Notes: generated from the sequence alone by a model not told the origin. DNA of 64,000 nt from Thiodiazotropha sp037384425 (GCA_037384425.1 JARROA010000016.1:61663-125662), one strand, 5' to 3'; numbered from the stretch's first letter, positions 16,425 through 25,842 are shown. Translations and numbers: made by a program.

Positions 16425-18295
16425 GCGCCGACTCCTGTTTTCTCACCCAGCCAGGCCTCGATACTGGCGGCCACCCGATGACCGTCTGCCACGGCATGCA
16501 CCACGTCTGGGCCGTTGACGCAGTCACCCGCGGCCCACAGCCATTGCGCTGATGTGCGGCCGTTGTCATCCACTTTGAGGCGGCCGCGGTTCCACTCCAG
16601 CTCTTCGGTCAACGCCTCGCCGAGCAGAGAGACGTCCGACATCTGACCGATGGCCTCGATCACCATTTCGCCTTCGTGCAGCATTTCGTCGCTCTCATCA
16701 TAGGCGGGGGCAAAGCGGCCCTGTTCATCGAAGATGGAGCGGACCTTCCAGGTTCGCAGTCCCCTGAGTCGGCCTCTTTCCACCAGGCACTCCTGGGGGC
16801 CGCGGGCATCGAAGATTTCGATCCCTTCCTCGCCGCACTCCTTGACCTCCTCCGGATCGGCCAGAAAGTGGGCTTTGTCCTCCAGCGCGGTGACGGTGAT
16901 CTTCACCTCGCCATGCTGCTGCTTCTGCAGTCGCGCCAGGCTGCGTGCGATGTCCATGGCCACATTGCCGCCGCCGATCACCACCGCCTGCTTGGGTACC
17001 TTGAATTTCTCCCCGTCGGTGATCATGCGTAGCAGTTCCACCGCCTTGCGCACCTGTTTGTGGTCGCTGCCGGGGATGCGGGTGGAACGGCCCAGGTGCA
17101 AGCCGATAGCCAGCACCACGGCGTCGTACTCCGCCTGCAGTTGATCCATGCCGATGTCGCTGCCGATCCGGGTGTTGGTCTGTATCTTCACGCCGAGCGA
17201 AGCGATGACGTCGATATCGCGATCCATCATGTCGTAGGGAAGCCGGTATTCGGGGATGCCGTAGCGGGGCATGCCGCCCGCTTTCTCACGCGCCTCGAAG
17301 ACGGTCACCTCATGGCCCTTGCGTACCAGATCATAAGCGGCGGTGAGCCCAGCAGGCCCGGCGCCAATGATGGCGATGCGATGACCACTCAGATAGTCTA
17401 CCTTGCCTTCCGCGGCGATGGCCTTGACGCGGTCGTGGTCCACCGAGTCCATGGCGTAGCGCTTCAGCCAGCGGATCGAGACCGGTTCGCCGCGCCGGCC
17501 GATGGAGCAGGCGTCTTCGCATTTATGCGTGCAGACCCGACCGCAGACGTGGGAGAAGGGGTTGCTGCGATAGATCTGTCTTACCGCTTCCTCCAGATCG
17601 CCCTGCCAGATGGCGCGGATGTACTCGGGCGCGTCCATGTGGGTGGGGCAGGCGTCGTGGCACATGCCGCACTGGACGCAGCGTGAGGCCTCGACCACCG
17701 CCTGCTGGGTGGTAAAGCCGTCGACGATCTCATCGAAATTGCCGATACGGGCCTCTGGCTCCATTTCGGCCATCGCTTGACGCTCCAGGTCGAGTAGATC
17801 GGAGTCGGCGGTCTTGGTCCAGCCGAGGCCGAAGTCGACCCCGTGTATGCCGATCTCTTTCGGAAAAACGAAGTAGCTGTCGATCTCTTCCTGGGTGCAG
17901 GTGTGCACATATTCCCGGGAGAGGGAGATGGCGCCGGTGGGGCAGATGTCGACACAGAGCGCGCACCAGCAGCAGCGTCCGTAGTCGATGGCGGGACGCA
18001 GGTTGCGGATACCCTGCACCGGATCCTCGGGCAGGTGCGGCACTTTGACCATGGTGATGGCCGCGTTGTCACAGACCTTCTGGCAGGAACTGCAGCCGAT
18101 GCACTTCTCGTGGTCGTTGAGATGGAAGCCGCGATAGTTGGCGGCGGCCGGACGCGGTTCCAGCGGCACGGTGACCGGCTTGCGAGCGAAGAACTGCAGC
18201 GCCTTCAGAGGCGAGAGGATGGAGCCGCGATCTTCGTGCTCGATCACGCTCGAGTCGCGAGGCTTGAGATCGGTGTTTTTACTGGATTTTGCCAT
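16421..18295 (-). CDS. Fused 2x[4Fe-4S] ferredoxin and GltD-like flavoprotein
   Basis: The protein has 624 residues. Residues about 60-125 form a NuoI-type ferredoxin with CIGCSSCQKVC and CCWCALCVDICP. Residues about 200-290 form the Cys-rich N-terminal domain of the glutamate-synthase small-subunit family (CVQCGMCHDACP, HVCGRVCTHKCEDAC). The rest is the FAD and NAD(P)H part, with IIGAGPAGLTAAYDL and VIGGGNVAMDIARSL. It likely passes electrons between NAD(P)H and the membrane complex encoded upstream, taking the place of both NuoI and the NADH-input module. It is separated from the NuoD-like gene by a palindromic repeat. Direction and electron carrier are not shown by sequence. Confidence 0.88.
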   Translation of the reverse strand: MAKSSKNTDLKPRDSSVIEHEDRGSILSPLKALQFFARKPVTVPLEPRPAAANYRGFHLNDHEKCIGCSSCQKVCDNAAITMVKVPHLPEDPVQGIRNLRPAIDYGRCCWCALCVDICPTGAISLSREYVHTCTQEEIDSYFVFPKEIGIHGVDFGLGWTKTADSDLLDLERQAMAEMEPEARIGNFDEIVDGFTTQQAVVEASRCVQCGMCHDACPTHMDAPEYIRAIWQGDLEEAVRQIYRSNPFSHVCGRVCTHKCEDACSIGRRGEPVSIRWLKRYAMDSVDHDRVKAIAAEGKVDYLSGHRIAIIGAGPAGLTAAYDLVRKGHEVTVFEAREKAGGMPRYGIPEYRLPYDMMDRDIDVIASLGVKIQTNTRIGSDIGMDQLQAEYDAVVLAIGLHLGRSTRIPGSDHKQVRKAVELLRMITDGEKFKVPKQAVVIGGGNVAMDIARSLARLQKQQHGEVKITVTALEDKAHFLADPEEVKECGEEGIEIFDARGPQECLVERGRLRGLRTWKVRSIFDEQGRFAPAYDESDEMLHEGEMVIEAIGQMSDVSLLGEALTEELEWNRGRLKVDDNGRTSAQWLWAAGDCVNGPDVVHAVADGHRVAASIEAWLGEKTGVGA

Positions 18296-18344
18296 TGTCT
18301 AATTCTCTTGGCTCGTTCTGACAACAGATGTTGTCAACGGTTAG

Positions 18345-18416
18345 GTTTCGGTGCGGCAAGCCGCACCCTACACCTCAATTTTCCTTAGGGTGCGGCTTGC
18401 CGCACCGTGCACAACC
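18345..18416. repeat. Paired GGTGCGGC hairpins inside the operon
   Basis: GGTGCGGCAAGCCGCACC (18350-18367) and GGTGCGGCTTGCCGCACC (18389-18406) are each self-complementary. They are also inverted copies of each other with their CCCTA/TAGGG edges. They fill most of the gap between the NuoD-like and flavoprotein genes. Relatives are at 32038, 37575, 60058 and 61339. Confidence 0.85.
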
Positions 18417-18429
18417 AAAAAGCCAGCAT

Positions 18430-19572
18430 TTATCGATCCACCTCCGGCGGACAGGCATCGAGGGAAAACATGGTCTGCGCGATATCCTCGATGCGCGAGC
18501 CGACCGAGAGTTTCTCCAACACCTGCACAGCATGCATGGAAGAGGGACCTCGCACATGCACCCGGTAGGGTTTGGGACCGCCGTTGGAGACCACGAAGTA
18601 GCAGAGCTCGCCCTTGGAGGATTCGACCCGGGTATAGACCTCACCGGCAGGGACGTTCCAGGCCAGCGGGTTGGGTATCGGAGCACGGATCGGTCCGCTG
18701 ATATCGGGCAGCGCCTTCACCACCTGGCGCAGGATACGGATGCTCTGCATCAGCTCCTGACGGCGCACCAGGGTGCGGGCCCAGGCGTCACCGCTCTGTT
18801 CGGTGGGGATCTCGAAGTCGAGCTGGTCATAGATCAGGTAGGGGTCGTCCCGGCGCACGTCGAAGGCGAGGCCGGTGGCACGCAGATTGGGGCCGGTAAC
18901 GCCCCAGGCCAGGGCCTGTTCCTGACTCATCACGCCGACACCTTTGGCACGTCGCACGAAGACCTGGTTCTTGAAGAAAAGGTTGTCGTAGTCGGCCAGG
19001 CGCGACTCGATATAGTCGAGGGTCTCGCTGACCCGCTGCAGGAATCCCTGCGGCAATTCCCGGCGCACCCCGCCCGGAATGTTGTAGATGCTGTAGACCC
19101 GACCGCCGGTGAACTCCTCGAACAGATCGAGCAACAGGTCACGGTCGGCCACACCCCAGTACATGGTGCTGTACATGCCGGTGGTGGCGGCGTGGCCGCC
19201 GAAGGTGAAGAGATGGGCGGCGATGCGCGACAGCTCCAGCTGCATGACGCGGATCCACTGTGCCCGCTGCGGAACCTCCAGGCCGCACAGCTCCTCCACC
19301 GCCATGGAGTAGCAGAGTTCCATCGGCGACGGATCGGGCACGCAGATACGGGGTACCAGGGCGATATTCTGGATCCACAGCCGCTGCTCCATCAGCTTCT
19401 CGAAACCGCGATGGAGGTAGCCGCCGTCGGCCTTGGCCTCCAGCACCACATCGCCGTGCAACTTCACCTTGAGGGCGTAGTTGCCCTCGATGCCGGGATG
19501 GTTGGGGCCGAAGTTGAGTTCGAACTCATTGCTCGGCGGCTGGCGTTGGGCTTCGTAGTTCTCAGGTCTCAT
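18430..19572 (-). CDS. NuoD / group 4 hydrogenase-like large subunit without full Ni ligands
   Basis: The protein has 380 residues from ATG 19572; the upstream frame extension only translates the adjoining repeat. It has the 49-kDa/large-subunit fold (FGPNHPGIEGNY, GGYLHRGFEKLME, ELSRIAAHLF, YSIYNIPGGVRR). In [NiFe] hydrogenases nickel is held by two CxxC pairs. Here the first reads RICVPDP (C-x-x-D) and the last reads DACPPEVDR (C-x-x-E), so one Cys of each pair is left. A hydrogenase is therefore unlikely. The ending is between the hydrogenase DPCxxC and the NuoD VFGEVDR. This pattern resembles the Ehr and Mbx/Mbs-type complexes. Its substrate is unknown. Confidence 0.9.
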   Translation of the reverse strand: MRPENYEAQRQPPSNEFELNFGPNHPGIEGNYALKVKLHGDVVLEAKADGGYLHRGFEKLMEQRLWIQNIALVPRICVPDPSPMELCYSMAVEELCGLEVPQRAQWIRVMQLELSRIAAHLFTFGGHAATTGMYSTMYWGVADRDLLLDLFEEFTGGRVYSIYNIPGGVRRELPQGFLQRVSETLDYIESRLADYDNLFFKNQVFVRRAKGVGVMSQEQALAWGVTGPNLRATGLAFDVRRDDPYLIYDQLDFEIPTEQSGDAWARTLVRRQELMQSIRILRQVVKALPDISGPIRAPIPNPLAWNVPAGEVYTRVESSKGELCYFVVSNGGPKPYRVHVRGPSSMHAVQVLEKLSVGSRIEDIAQTMFSLDACPPEVDR

Positions 19573-19589
19573 TTGTACTCGCTTCGCTT

Positions 19590-19694
19590 GTAAGTTTTGA
19601 GTTTTGAGTTGATGTGTGCGCTTCGTGCACATCTATTTCAGATAAACGTGCGCGAAGCGCACACCGACAACTCAAAACTAAAAACTCATAACTA
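19590..19694. repeat. Long inverted repeat, CTCAAAACT family, copy C
   Basis: GTTTTGAGTTTTGAGTTG on the left and AACTCAAAACTAAAAACTC on the right flank two GTGCGC-rich hairpins, including GTGCGCGAAGCGCAC. It fills the gap between the NuoC-like and NuoD-like genes. Confidence 0.85.
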
Positions 19695-20261
19695 TCTTTT
19701 CTTCTGACTGAACCGCTGCTCCTCCGGCGGAATAACAACGCCGCCGCCTTCGGCGACCAGCTGCTGCAGCCACTCCGGGTTGTAGTTCTGCCAGCTCAGG
19801 TGTTCGTTGATGTAGGCCTCGCTGTCGAACTCCTTGCGCATGGGCGGCGGGCCGTCCCACTCGGTGAGGATGAACTTCTCCATGTTGGGGCTGCCTTCGA
19901 AGTGGATGCCGTACATCTCATGGATGTCACGCTCGAAAAAGGCCGCCGGTTGGTAGAGATCGTAGACCGAGAGGTAGACGCCCGGCTCGCGCGCGATACG
20001 GATGTGGGCCGAGACCAGGGAGTGGCTCTCGTAGGACCAGACGTGGTAGACCAACTCGAATTGGTCTTTGTCGATCCAGTCGACACAGCTGATGGCGGAG
20101 AGGTGGATATAGCCGGCACGGCCCTGCAGCAGCTCCAGCAGGGCGGGCAGGGTGTCAGCCGGAACGTCGACCCGCACCCGGCGGCTGCTCTTGCGGTGTA
20201 CCTTTATATCCTCGATCTCGGCCAGCAGGTCATCCAGCCAGTGGGTGATCTCTTTACTCAT
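19692..20261 (-). CDS. NuoC-like 30-kDa subunit
   Basis: The protein has 189 residues from ATG 20261, overlapping the NuoB-like stop by four bases. The 30-kDa subunit signature is seen in FFERDIHEMYGIHFEGSPN and in ILTEWDGPPPMRKEF. The first half has the alpha-beta domain (SAISCVDWIDKDQFELVYHVWSYE). It should dock the NuoD-like subunit onto the NuoB-like one in the peripheral arm. The Lys/Arg-rich tail runs into the downstream repeat. Confidence 0.9.
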   Translation of the reverse strand: MSKEITHWLDDLLAEIEDIKVHRKSSRRVRVDVPADTLPALLELLQGRAGYIHLSAISCVDWIDKDQFELVYHVWSYESHSLVSAHIRIAREPGVYLSVYDLYQPAAFFERDIHEMYGIHFEGSPNMEKFILTEWDGPPPMRKEFDSEAYINEHLSWQNYNPEWLQQLVAEGGGVVIPPEEQRFSQKKR

Positions 20262-20974
20262 TCTGCCGGCTCCTTCAGGTTGTGACCCAGGCGCATGTCG
20301 AGGGCTTCGAGCGGCTGCTGGTGCTGTTCCAGCAGTTTCGTATGTTCGCCCAGGGTGCCCTCGCCCAGCAGGCCGTAATGCTTGGCCTCGGTGATGACGT
20401 CGGTGGGGGTCTGCCAGTTCTCGCCGAAAAGTTTCTGCTGATTGCCCAGGTAGTAGTCGTAGTTGCGGTAGTAGTCCTCCCAGCCGTTGGCCTTGCCGCT
20501 GTTGATGCGGTCCATCAGTTTTTGCAGACCGGAGATGACCGCTTCGGGACGCGGCATGCAACCCGCGATATAGAGATCCACCGGCATATACTCGTCCAGC
20601 TTCTTGGCGGTGGCGTAGCTCTGCCAGTACATGCCGCCATTGACGGTGCAGGAGCAGATGCCGATCACATATTTTGGCGCGTTCATCTGTTCGTAGGTGA
20701 GGATCACCCGCTTCAGGGTCTTGATCGAGACATAACCGGTGATCAGCAGGATGTCCGCCTGGCGGGGCGAGACCATGGGCTGGATGCCGAGTCGCTCCAT
20801 ATCGAAACGGGAGGTCATGGCCGGCGGCAGCTCGATGGCGCCACAACCGGTGCAGTAGTGGAGAAGAAAGAGGGAACGTGAACGGCAGAAGCGCACCAGG
20901 TCGTCAAAAACCCTAGCTAGCGGATTGCCCTTCTTCGCTTCGATTACCGGAATCTTGTTTATCGAGTTCATCAT
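20258..20974 (-). CDS. NuoB / hydrogenase small-subunit-like Fe-S protein
   Basis: The protein has 238 residues. Four Cys for a proximal [4Fe-4S] cluster are visible: YCTGCGAIEL (C-x-x-C), GICSCTVNGG and AGCMPRPEAV. The C-x-x-C spacing is that of group 4 hydrogenases, where NuoB has adjacent Cys. The C-terminus is longer than usual (about 60 extra residues after the cluster domain). It should pass electrons to or from the altered active site of the NuoD-like subunit. There are two Met codons at the start (20974 and 20971). Confidence 0.9.
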   Translation of the reverse strand: MMNSINKIPVIEAKKGNPLARVFDDLVRFCRSRSLFLLHYCTGCGAIELPPAMTSRFDMERLGIQPMVSPRQADILLITGYVSIKTLKRVILTYEQMNAPKYVIGICSCTVNGGMYWQSYATAKKLDEYMPVDLYIAGCMPRPEAVISGLQKLMDRINSGKANGWEDYYRNYDYYLGNQQKLFGENWQTPTDVITEAKHYGLLGEGTLGEHTKLLEQHQQPLEALDMRLGHNLKEPAE

Positions 20975-20995
20975 AGTTGCCCAATTGCGGGTTTT

Positions 20996-21120
20996 TGTAG
21001 TTTTGAGTGTTGAGTTTTCAGTTTTGAGTTGGTGGTGTTCACAGCGCTCACGGCATATTTGAACAGGTGTGCGCGAAGCGCACTCCTCAACTCAAAACTC
21101 AACACTAAAAACTGTAAAAA
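20996..21120. repeat. Long inverted repeat, CTCAAAACT family, copy D
   Basis: The left arm has GTTTTGAGTGTTGAGTTTTC and the right arm AACTCAAAACTCAACAC, around the core GTGTGCGCGAAGCGCAC. It fills the gap between the NuoH-like and NuoB-like genes and reaches the NuoH-like stop codon. Confidence 0.85.
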
Positions 21121-22017
21121 CTACATAACAAACGCCAGTCCGATCAGCCCCAGTATCACCGGCCACTTCCACATCAGCCGCAGCAGGTCCTCGGTGCGGT
21201 AGCGGGGGAACAGGTAGGCGATACTGACCGGGATCGCCAGCACCAGAAAACTCTTCAGCAGAAAATCGAACCAGGTGGTGCCGCCGCCGAGGAAGAGGCT
21301 GACGTAGAGCACCGAAGTGGTGTAGAGCTGAAAACACTGCATGACGAAGAGGCCGCCCAGATACTTGCCGCCCATCTCCACCATCGGGCCGGTGGCGATC
21401 TCCGCCGGGGCGATGTAGATCTCGAAGGGCTGCTTGCCCAGGGAGGCGTGCATGGCAATCAGGCCGGCGATGGCCAGCAGGGGCATCTGCACCGCGCCCC
21501 AGGTTTCGAAGCCGCCCGCCTGCTGTGCCTGGATCAGCGTAACCAGATTGGTGCTGCCGTAGGCGAAGGAGACGCCGAAGATGACGATCACCAGCGGAAT
21601 GTCGTAGGCCAGCATGGCGGTCAGCGCACGGGCGATGCCGATGGAGCCGTTGGGATTGGCGCACTGACCGACCCCGAGGGCCAGGCCGAGCGATGGAATC
21701 ATCATCAGGTAGAGCAGGGTGACGATGTCCCCCTTGTCGGCGATGCCGTTCATACCGGGCACAGGCAGCAGGGTCTCGGCGGCGATGTAACCGCCCATGG
21801 CCATGACGATGCCGATGTCATGGATCAGGCCGTGGGAGACCTGGGTCTTCTTGCCGTGCAGCTTGACGATGTCGTAGAGCGGCTGGAAGAAAGGCGGGCC
21901 GACACGACGCTGCAGCTTGGCGGCGATGCGTCGCATCATCAACACCATCATCAGGCCGACCACGAAGGCGACCAGAGGCATCAGGGTCAGTTCAATCAGA
22001 AGTTCGACAGGGGCCAT
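21121..22017 (-). CDS. NuoH / HycD-like membrane subunit
   Basis: The protein has 298 residues with about eight membrane helices. It has the family signatures RRIAAKLQRRVGPPFFQPLYDIVKL (loop 1) and IAMHASLGKQPFEIYIAPAEIATGP. This subunit joins the peripheral arm to the ion-pumping membrane arm and carries the first part of the conserved polar axis. It overlaps the NuoL-like gene by one base. The C-terminus ends in a membrane helix right at the palindromic repeat. Confidence 0.92.
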   Translation of the reverse strand: MAPVELLIELTLMPLVAFVVGLMMVLMMRRIAAKLQRRVGPPFFQPLYDIVKLHGKKTQVSHGLIHDIGIVMAMGGYIAAETLLPVPGMNGIADKGDIVTLLYLMMIPSLGLALGVGQCANPNGSIGIARALTAMLAYDIPLVIVIFGVSFAYGSTNLVTLIQAQQAGGFETWGAVQMPLLAIAGLIAMHASLGKQPFEIYIAPAEIATGPMVEMGGKYLGGLFVMQCFQLYTTSVLYVSLFLGGGTTWFDFLLKSFLVLAIPVSIAYLFPRYRTEDLLRLMWKWPVILGLIGLAFVM

Positions 22018-23894
22018 CAGATCACCACCCAGGCTATGACGAAGAGCGCGATGCTCAGGAGGTAGAATTCCGCATTAGCTCGCCGGTAGATACCCTGCAT
22101 GCCAAGGGAGAGAAACTCGACCAGCGACTTGACGCTGCTCTCGAGCCAGAGAAAGCTGCCGCGATACCAGCCTTTGATCAGGTGCATGAGGCCGGCGTAG
22201 AAGTTATCGCTGTACTGATAGCGCACATCGGCGGTGAGGAAGTGGCCGCCGGCGTAGTTGTCGAGCTGGTGCACCCGCTTGCTGGGGCCGGCGCCGTAGA
22301 AGATCAGGGCACCGATGCCGAAGCCGGCGAAGAGCACGCCGATGACCCAGATCATGTCGAGAGAGCCGCTGCTGGCGGTGACGCCGCCGAGGGTGTAGTC
22401 GGGTACCGGCAGCCCCACCGCCTGTTGCACGGAAGCGACCCAGGCCAGCGGGATGCCGGGGAAGAGACCGGTTATGAAGATGATCGCGGTCAGGATCAAC
22501 ATCGGGATCATCATGCTCCAGGGGGCTTCGCGCACCTGTTCGTGCTCCACCCGCAGCTGACCGAGGAAGATGTTGTGGATCAGCTTGTAGACCGAGAGGA
22601 TGGTGCCCAGGGTGCCGATCACCGAGGCCAGGAACAGCAGCGGCATGCCCTGGTTGAGCAGGGAACGGTAGACCAGCCACTTGGAGACGAAGCCGTTCAT
22701 CGGCGGCAGTCCGGCCAGACCGATGATGCCCACCAGCAGCACCAGGAAGGAGAGCGGCATGCGCACCACCAGGCCACCCAGCTTGTTCAGGTCGGCGGTG
22801 CCGGTGCGGTGGATCACGGCGGTGACCGCCATGAACAGGGCCGCCTGGTAGGTGGCGTGGTTGAAGACATGCAGCAGGCCGCCGGCGCCGCCCATGGCGT
22901 CGGCCACCACCAGGCCGAGCAGCATGTAGCCGCCCTGGCCGATGCCGTGCCAGGCCAGCAGGTGGCGGGCGTCGTTCTGCTTCATGGCGGTAAAGGTGGG
23001 CAGGATGATGGTCAGCACCGCGATCCAGGCCAGCAGGTCGCGGGCGTCGATCAGGGTGAAGGGGATCTTCAGGCTCTCGATATTGACCACGCCGAAGAGT
23101 TTTACCAGTACCAGGGCGATGGCGAACAGCCCCATGCGTGAGGAGATGGCGCCGAGGAAAGCACTGCCGGGTCCCGGTGTCTCCGCATAAGCGGGCGCCT
23201 GCCAGAGATGGAACGGCAGCAGGCCCATCTTGATCCCGAATCCGGCGCCGAAGAGGATCACCAGCATCCAGAGGTGGGCCGTACCCATGCGGCCGACGGC
23301 GGTGAGGATCGCCTCGTACTGCAGGGAACCGGCCGAGACGTAGACCAGGGCGATGCCGCCGAAGATCATCATGGCGCCGGCCATGGCATAGGTGATGTAG
23401 CGCATGGCCGCCTTGGTGGCGATGCCGCCCGCCATGGCCATGAGCAGGAAGCCGGCCCAGCTGACCAGTTCCCAGCCAATGAAGAGCGAGAGCAGGTCGC
23501 CGCTGGCGAGCAGGATCAGCATGCTGAGCACGTTCAGCGCCATGGCCAGATGGAACAGCCAGAGATTGCCGCCCTGGCGGCGGAAGGCGCGCTCCCACTC
23601 GCCACAGCTGTACCAGCTGCTGAGCAGGGCGGAGCCGAGGGTGATCAGCGCGAAGAACCAGCTCAGGGCGTCGAAGCGCCAAGAGAGGGTCTGACCCAGC
23701 ACCTGGAAGGAGAGGGACGAGGATATCGGCGTGCCGCCATAACCCAGGCTGGCCATCTTGAGCAGACCGAGCAGCTGCACCCCGTAGAGGATGGTCACCA
23801 TCCAGCCCGCGGCCAGTCGACGGCCCAGCAGCAGGGCCACCAGCACGGTGGCGCCCGAGTAGAGCAGGAGTTCGTCCAACGGAGTGAATGTCAT
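22017..23894 (-). CDS. NuoL/HyfB-like proton-conducting subunit
   Basis: The protein has 625 residues and many membrane helices. The antiporter core is clear: LASGDLLSLFIGWELVSWAGFLLM with the key Glu, GFGIKMGLLPFHLWQAPAYAETPGPGSAFLGAISSRMG with the key Lys and His, and LLAWHGIGQGGYMLLG. The C-terminal part (about 560-625) is an extra amphipathic and membrane segment. It is one of two large pump subunits in this operon. It overlaps the MrpD-like gene by four bases and the NuoH-like gene by one. Confidence 0.92.
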   Translation of the reverse strand: MTFTPLDELLLYSGATVLVALLLGRRLAAGWMVTILYGVQLLGLLKMASLGYGGTPISSSLSFQVLGQTLSWRFDALSWFFALITLGSALLSSWYSCGEWERAFRRQGGNLWLFHLAMALNVLSMLILLASGDLLSLFIGWELVSWAGFLLMAMAGGIATKAAMRYITYAMAGAMMIFGGIALVYVSAGSLQYEAILTAVGRMGTAHLWMLVILFGAGFGIKMGLLPFHLWQAPAYAETPGPGSAFLGAISSRMGLFAIALVLVKLFGVVNIESLKIPFTLIDARDLLAWIAVLTIILPTFTAMKQNDARHLLAWHGIGQGGYMLLGLVVADAMGGAGGLLHVFNHATYQAALFMAVTAVIHRTGTADLNKLGGLVVRMPLSFLVLLVGIIGLAGLPPMNGFVSKWLVYRSLLNQGMPLLFLASVIGTLGTILSVYKLIHNIFLGQLRVEHEQVREAPWSMMIPMLILTAIIFITGLFPGIPLAWVASVQQAVGLPVPDYTLGGVTASSGSLDMIWVIGVLFAGFGIGALIFYGAGPSKRVHQLDNYAGGHFLTADVRYQYSDNFYAGLMHLIKGWYRGSFLWLESSVKSLVEFLSLGMQGIYRRANAEFYLLSIALFVIAWVVI

Positions 23895-25366
23895 CGACTG
23901 CCTCCTGTCTGGCCGGCCATCACGGTATCGATATAGAGGTTCACGTTCCCGGTTTGTGCCGAGACATGACTCAGCAGGTCACCCACCGGCGCAATGAAGA
24001 GTGTCGTCGCCAGCAGTCCGAGGCCGAACAGGGAAGCGGTCACCAGTGAGAGTCCTGCCGGCTTGGGCGTCTCGGCCGGCTCTGTCTCATCGGGTGACTT
24101 TTCATAGAGGGTCGCCACCAGTCTGAACAGATAGCTCGCCTCCACCACGGTGGCGAGCAGGAACACGGTGAGACCGATCAGGTAGAGCGGCGAGGTCTGC
24201 GACGCCAGTTCGGTAATCAGCGTGAACTTGGCCCAGAAACCCGGCAGCGGCGGAAAACCGATCAGGGAGAGGGCGAAAAGCACGAACAGCGCCGCGGCCA
24301 GGGGTGAGGCCTTGGCCGCCCCGCGCAGCTGATCGATGGCGCCGCCCCAACCATCGGCCAGGGAGAACAGCCCTGATTTGATCACCAGATGGTGGAAGGC
24401 CAGTGCCAGTACCGCCAGCAGGCCGGCGCCGTCGGGCATCGCCAGGGCGATGAAGATCATGCCCAGCTGCCCGATGGATGAGAAGGCCAGCATGCGCCGC
24501 ACGTCCTTGGCCCGCCAGGCGGCCAGCTCGCCGCTGACCACGCCCAGAATGCCGAGCACCAGCATCACCTGGAGCGCTTCGGGCTGATAGAAGACCAGCA
24601 CCAGCAGCCGCAGGATGATCAGCAGGGCCAACTTGGAGACCAGGCCGGCGAGAAAGGCGGAGAGTCTGCTGGAAGCGGTGGCGTAGACCTCGGGTACCCA
24701 GGTGTTGACCGGGAACAGCTCCGCCTTCACCCCGACCCCGATGAGGATCAAGAGAAAGGCGGTCAGGCCCAGGGTGTCGTTCAACTGATGGGGCGCGAGT
24801 TGCGCCAGGTGAGCCAGGTTGAGGGTGCCGGTCTGGCCGTAGATCAGGGCGATGCCGAGCAGGGTCAGCACCGAGCCGATGCCGCTCAGGATCAGGTAGC
24901 GCAGGGTGGCGGCGTAGGCCGCTCCGGTGGCGGAGACGGCGATCAGGCCGAAAGTGGCCACCGCCACCAGCTCGTAGAAGACATAGAGGTTGAACAGGTC
25001 GCCGGAGAGGGCGAGTCCGGTGGAGGAGGCTACCAGCAACAGCATCAGCGACTGGCGCCTGGCGCTCTCCTGATCGAGCCTGAAGGGCCAGAACAACAGG
25101 CCCAGCAGCTGCACCGAGAAGGCGAACAGCAGCGCCAGGGCGTCGATGTAGAGGTTGATGCCCAGCGGCGGGGCGAAGCCGCCGATGGCGAGGGAGAAGG
25201 GCAGGGCGGTACCAGAGAACCACTGTTCAGCCAGCAGCCAGCCGTCGTAGATCAGGATGGCCGGGCCCACCCAGACGCCGAGGCCGACCGAGAGCCGCAT
25301 CAATAGCGGCAGCAGGAAGGCACCGAGCAGGGGCAGTACGATGGGCAGCACGATCAGGCTGTTCAT
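23891..25366 (-). CDS. MrpD/NuoN-like antiporter subunit
   Basis: The protein has 491 residues with about 14 membrane helices. Key antiporter features are LSGDLFNLYVFYELVAVATFGLI (Glu), VGVKAELFPVNTWVPEVYATASSRLSAFLAGLVSKLALLI (Lys) and LAFSSIGQLGMIFIAL. This is the MnhD/MrpD type found in Mrp antiporters and in Mbh/Mbx complexes. It lies between the MrpC-like and NuoL-like genes, with four-base overlaps on both sides. Confidence 0.92.
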   Translation of the reverse strand: MNSLIVLPIVLPLLGAFLLPLLMRLSVGLGVWVGPAILIYDGWLLAEQWFSGTALPFSLAIGGFAPPLGINLYIDALALLFAFSVQLLGLLFWPFRLDQESARRQSLMLLLVASSTGLALSGDLFNLYVFYELVAVATFGLIAVSATGAAYAATLRYLILSGIGSVLTLLGIALIYGQTGTLNLAHLAQLAPHQLNDTLGLTAFLLILIGVGVKAELFPVNTWVPEVYATASSRLSAFLAGLVSKLALLIILRLLVLVFYQPEALQVMLVLGILGVVSGELAAWRAKDVRRMLAFSSIGQLGMIFIALAMPDGAGLLAVLALAFHHLVIKSGLFSLADGWGGAIDQLRGAAKASPLAAALFVLFALSLIGFPPLPGFWAKFTLITELASQTSPLYLIGLTVFLLATVVEASYLFRLVATLYEKSPDETEPAETPKPAGLSLVTASLFGLGLLATTLFIAPVGDLLSHVSAQTGNVNLYIDTVMAGQTGGSR

Positions 25367-25842
25367 GACTTACCTCCACGGGCCTCTGAGATGGCGCCGG
25401 GTAACGGGGGCAGCGGGCGTTCGCCGAGAGGAGCCTCCTGGCTGATATCGCGGGCCGTGCCGGCGCTGGCGGCGATCTCCGCCGACATCTTTTCCGCCAC
25501 CGTGGACCGCTCCAGGGTGCCGTAGAGCTGACGGATACGAATCAGAATGCTGACCGCCAGTGCCTGCACGCCGACACCGATGACGATGGCGGTCAGCACC
25601 ATGGCCTGAGGTACCGGATCGACCATGGGGGGTTGTTCGCCCAGGTGGGTCAGGATCGGCGCCACCGCATCCCAGCGATAACCGGCCAGTACCAGCATCA
25701 GATTGGCCCCGGCCTCGGCGATGACCAGCGCCAGCACCGTGCGGAAGAGGTGGCGCGACAGCGCCAGGCCGGCCAGGCCGATGGCCACCAGGCCGAGTGC
25801 GGTGGTGAAGAGGATCAGCTCGGGATTCGGTAACGGGATCAT
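25363..25842 (-). CDS. MrpC/NuoK-like subunit
   Basis: The protein has 159 residues with three membrane helices in the first 110. It has the family segment RHLFRTVLALVIAEAGANLMLV and DPVPQAMVLTAIVIGVGVQAL. A hydrophilic tail of about 45 residues follows, absent from most MrpC proteins (usually about 110-120). It overlaps its neighbours by four bases. Confidence 0.9.
   Translation of the reverse strand: MIPLPNPELILFTTALGLVAIGLAGLALSRHLFRTVLALVIAEAGANLMLVLAGYRWDAVAPILTHLGEQPPMVDPVPQAMVLTAIVIGVGVQALAVSILIRIRQLYGTLERSTVAEKMSAEIAASAGTARDISQEAPLGERPLPPLPGAISEARGGKS

Noticed and set aside
18430..19572. [NiFe] hydrogenase large subunit
   Set aside because: Two of four Ni-ligating Cys are replaced (C-x-x-D and C-x-x-E), and no hydrogenase maturation genes are near.
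22182..23936. Long plus-strand open frames (22182-23141, 23208-23936)
   Set aside because: They lie fully opposite the NuoL-like gene and have the His/Gln/Glu-rich composition typical of antisense frames of GC-rich membrane protein genes.
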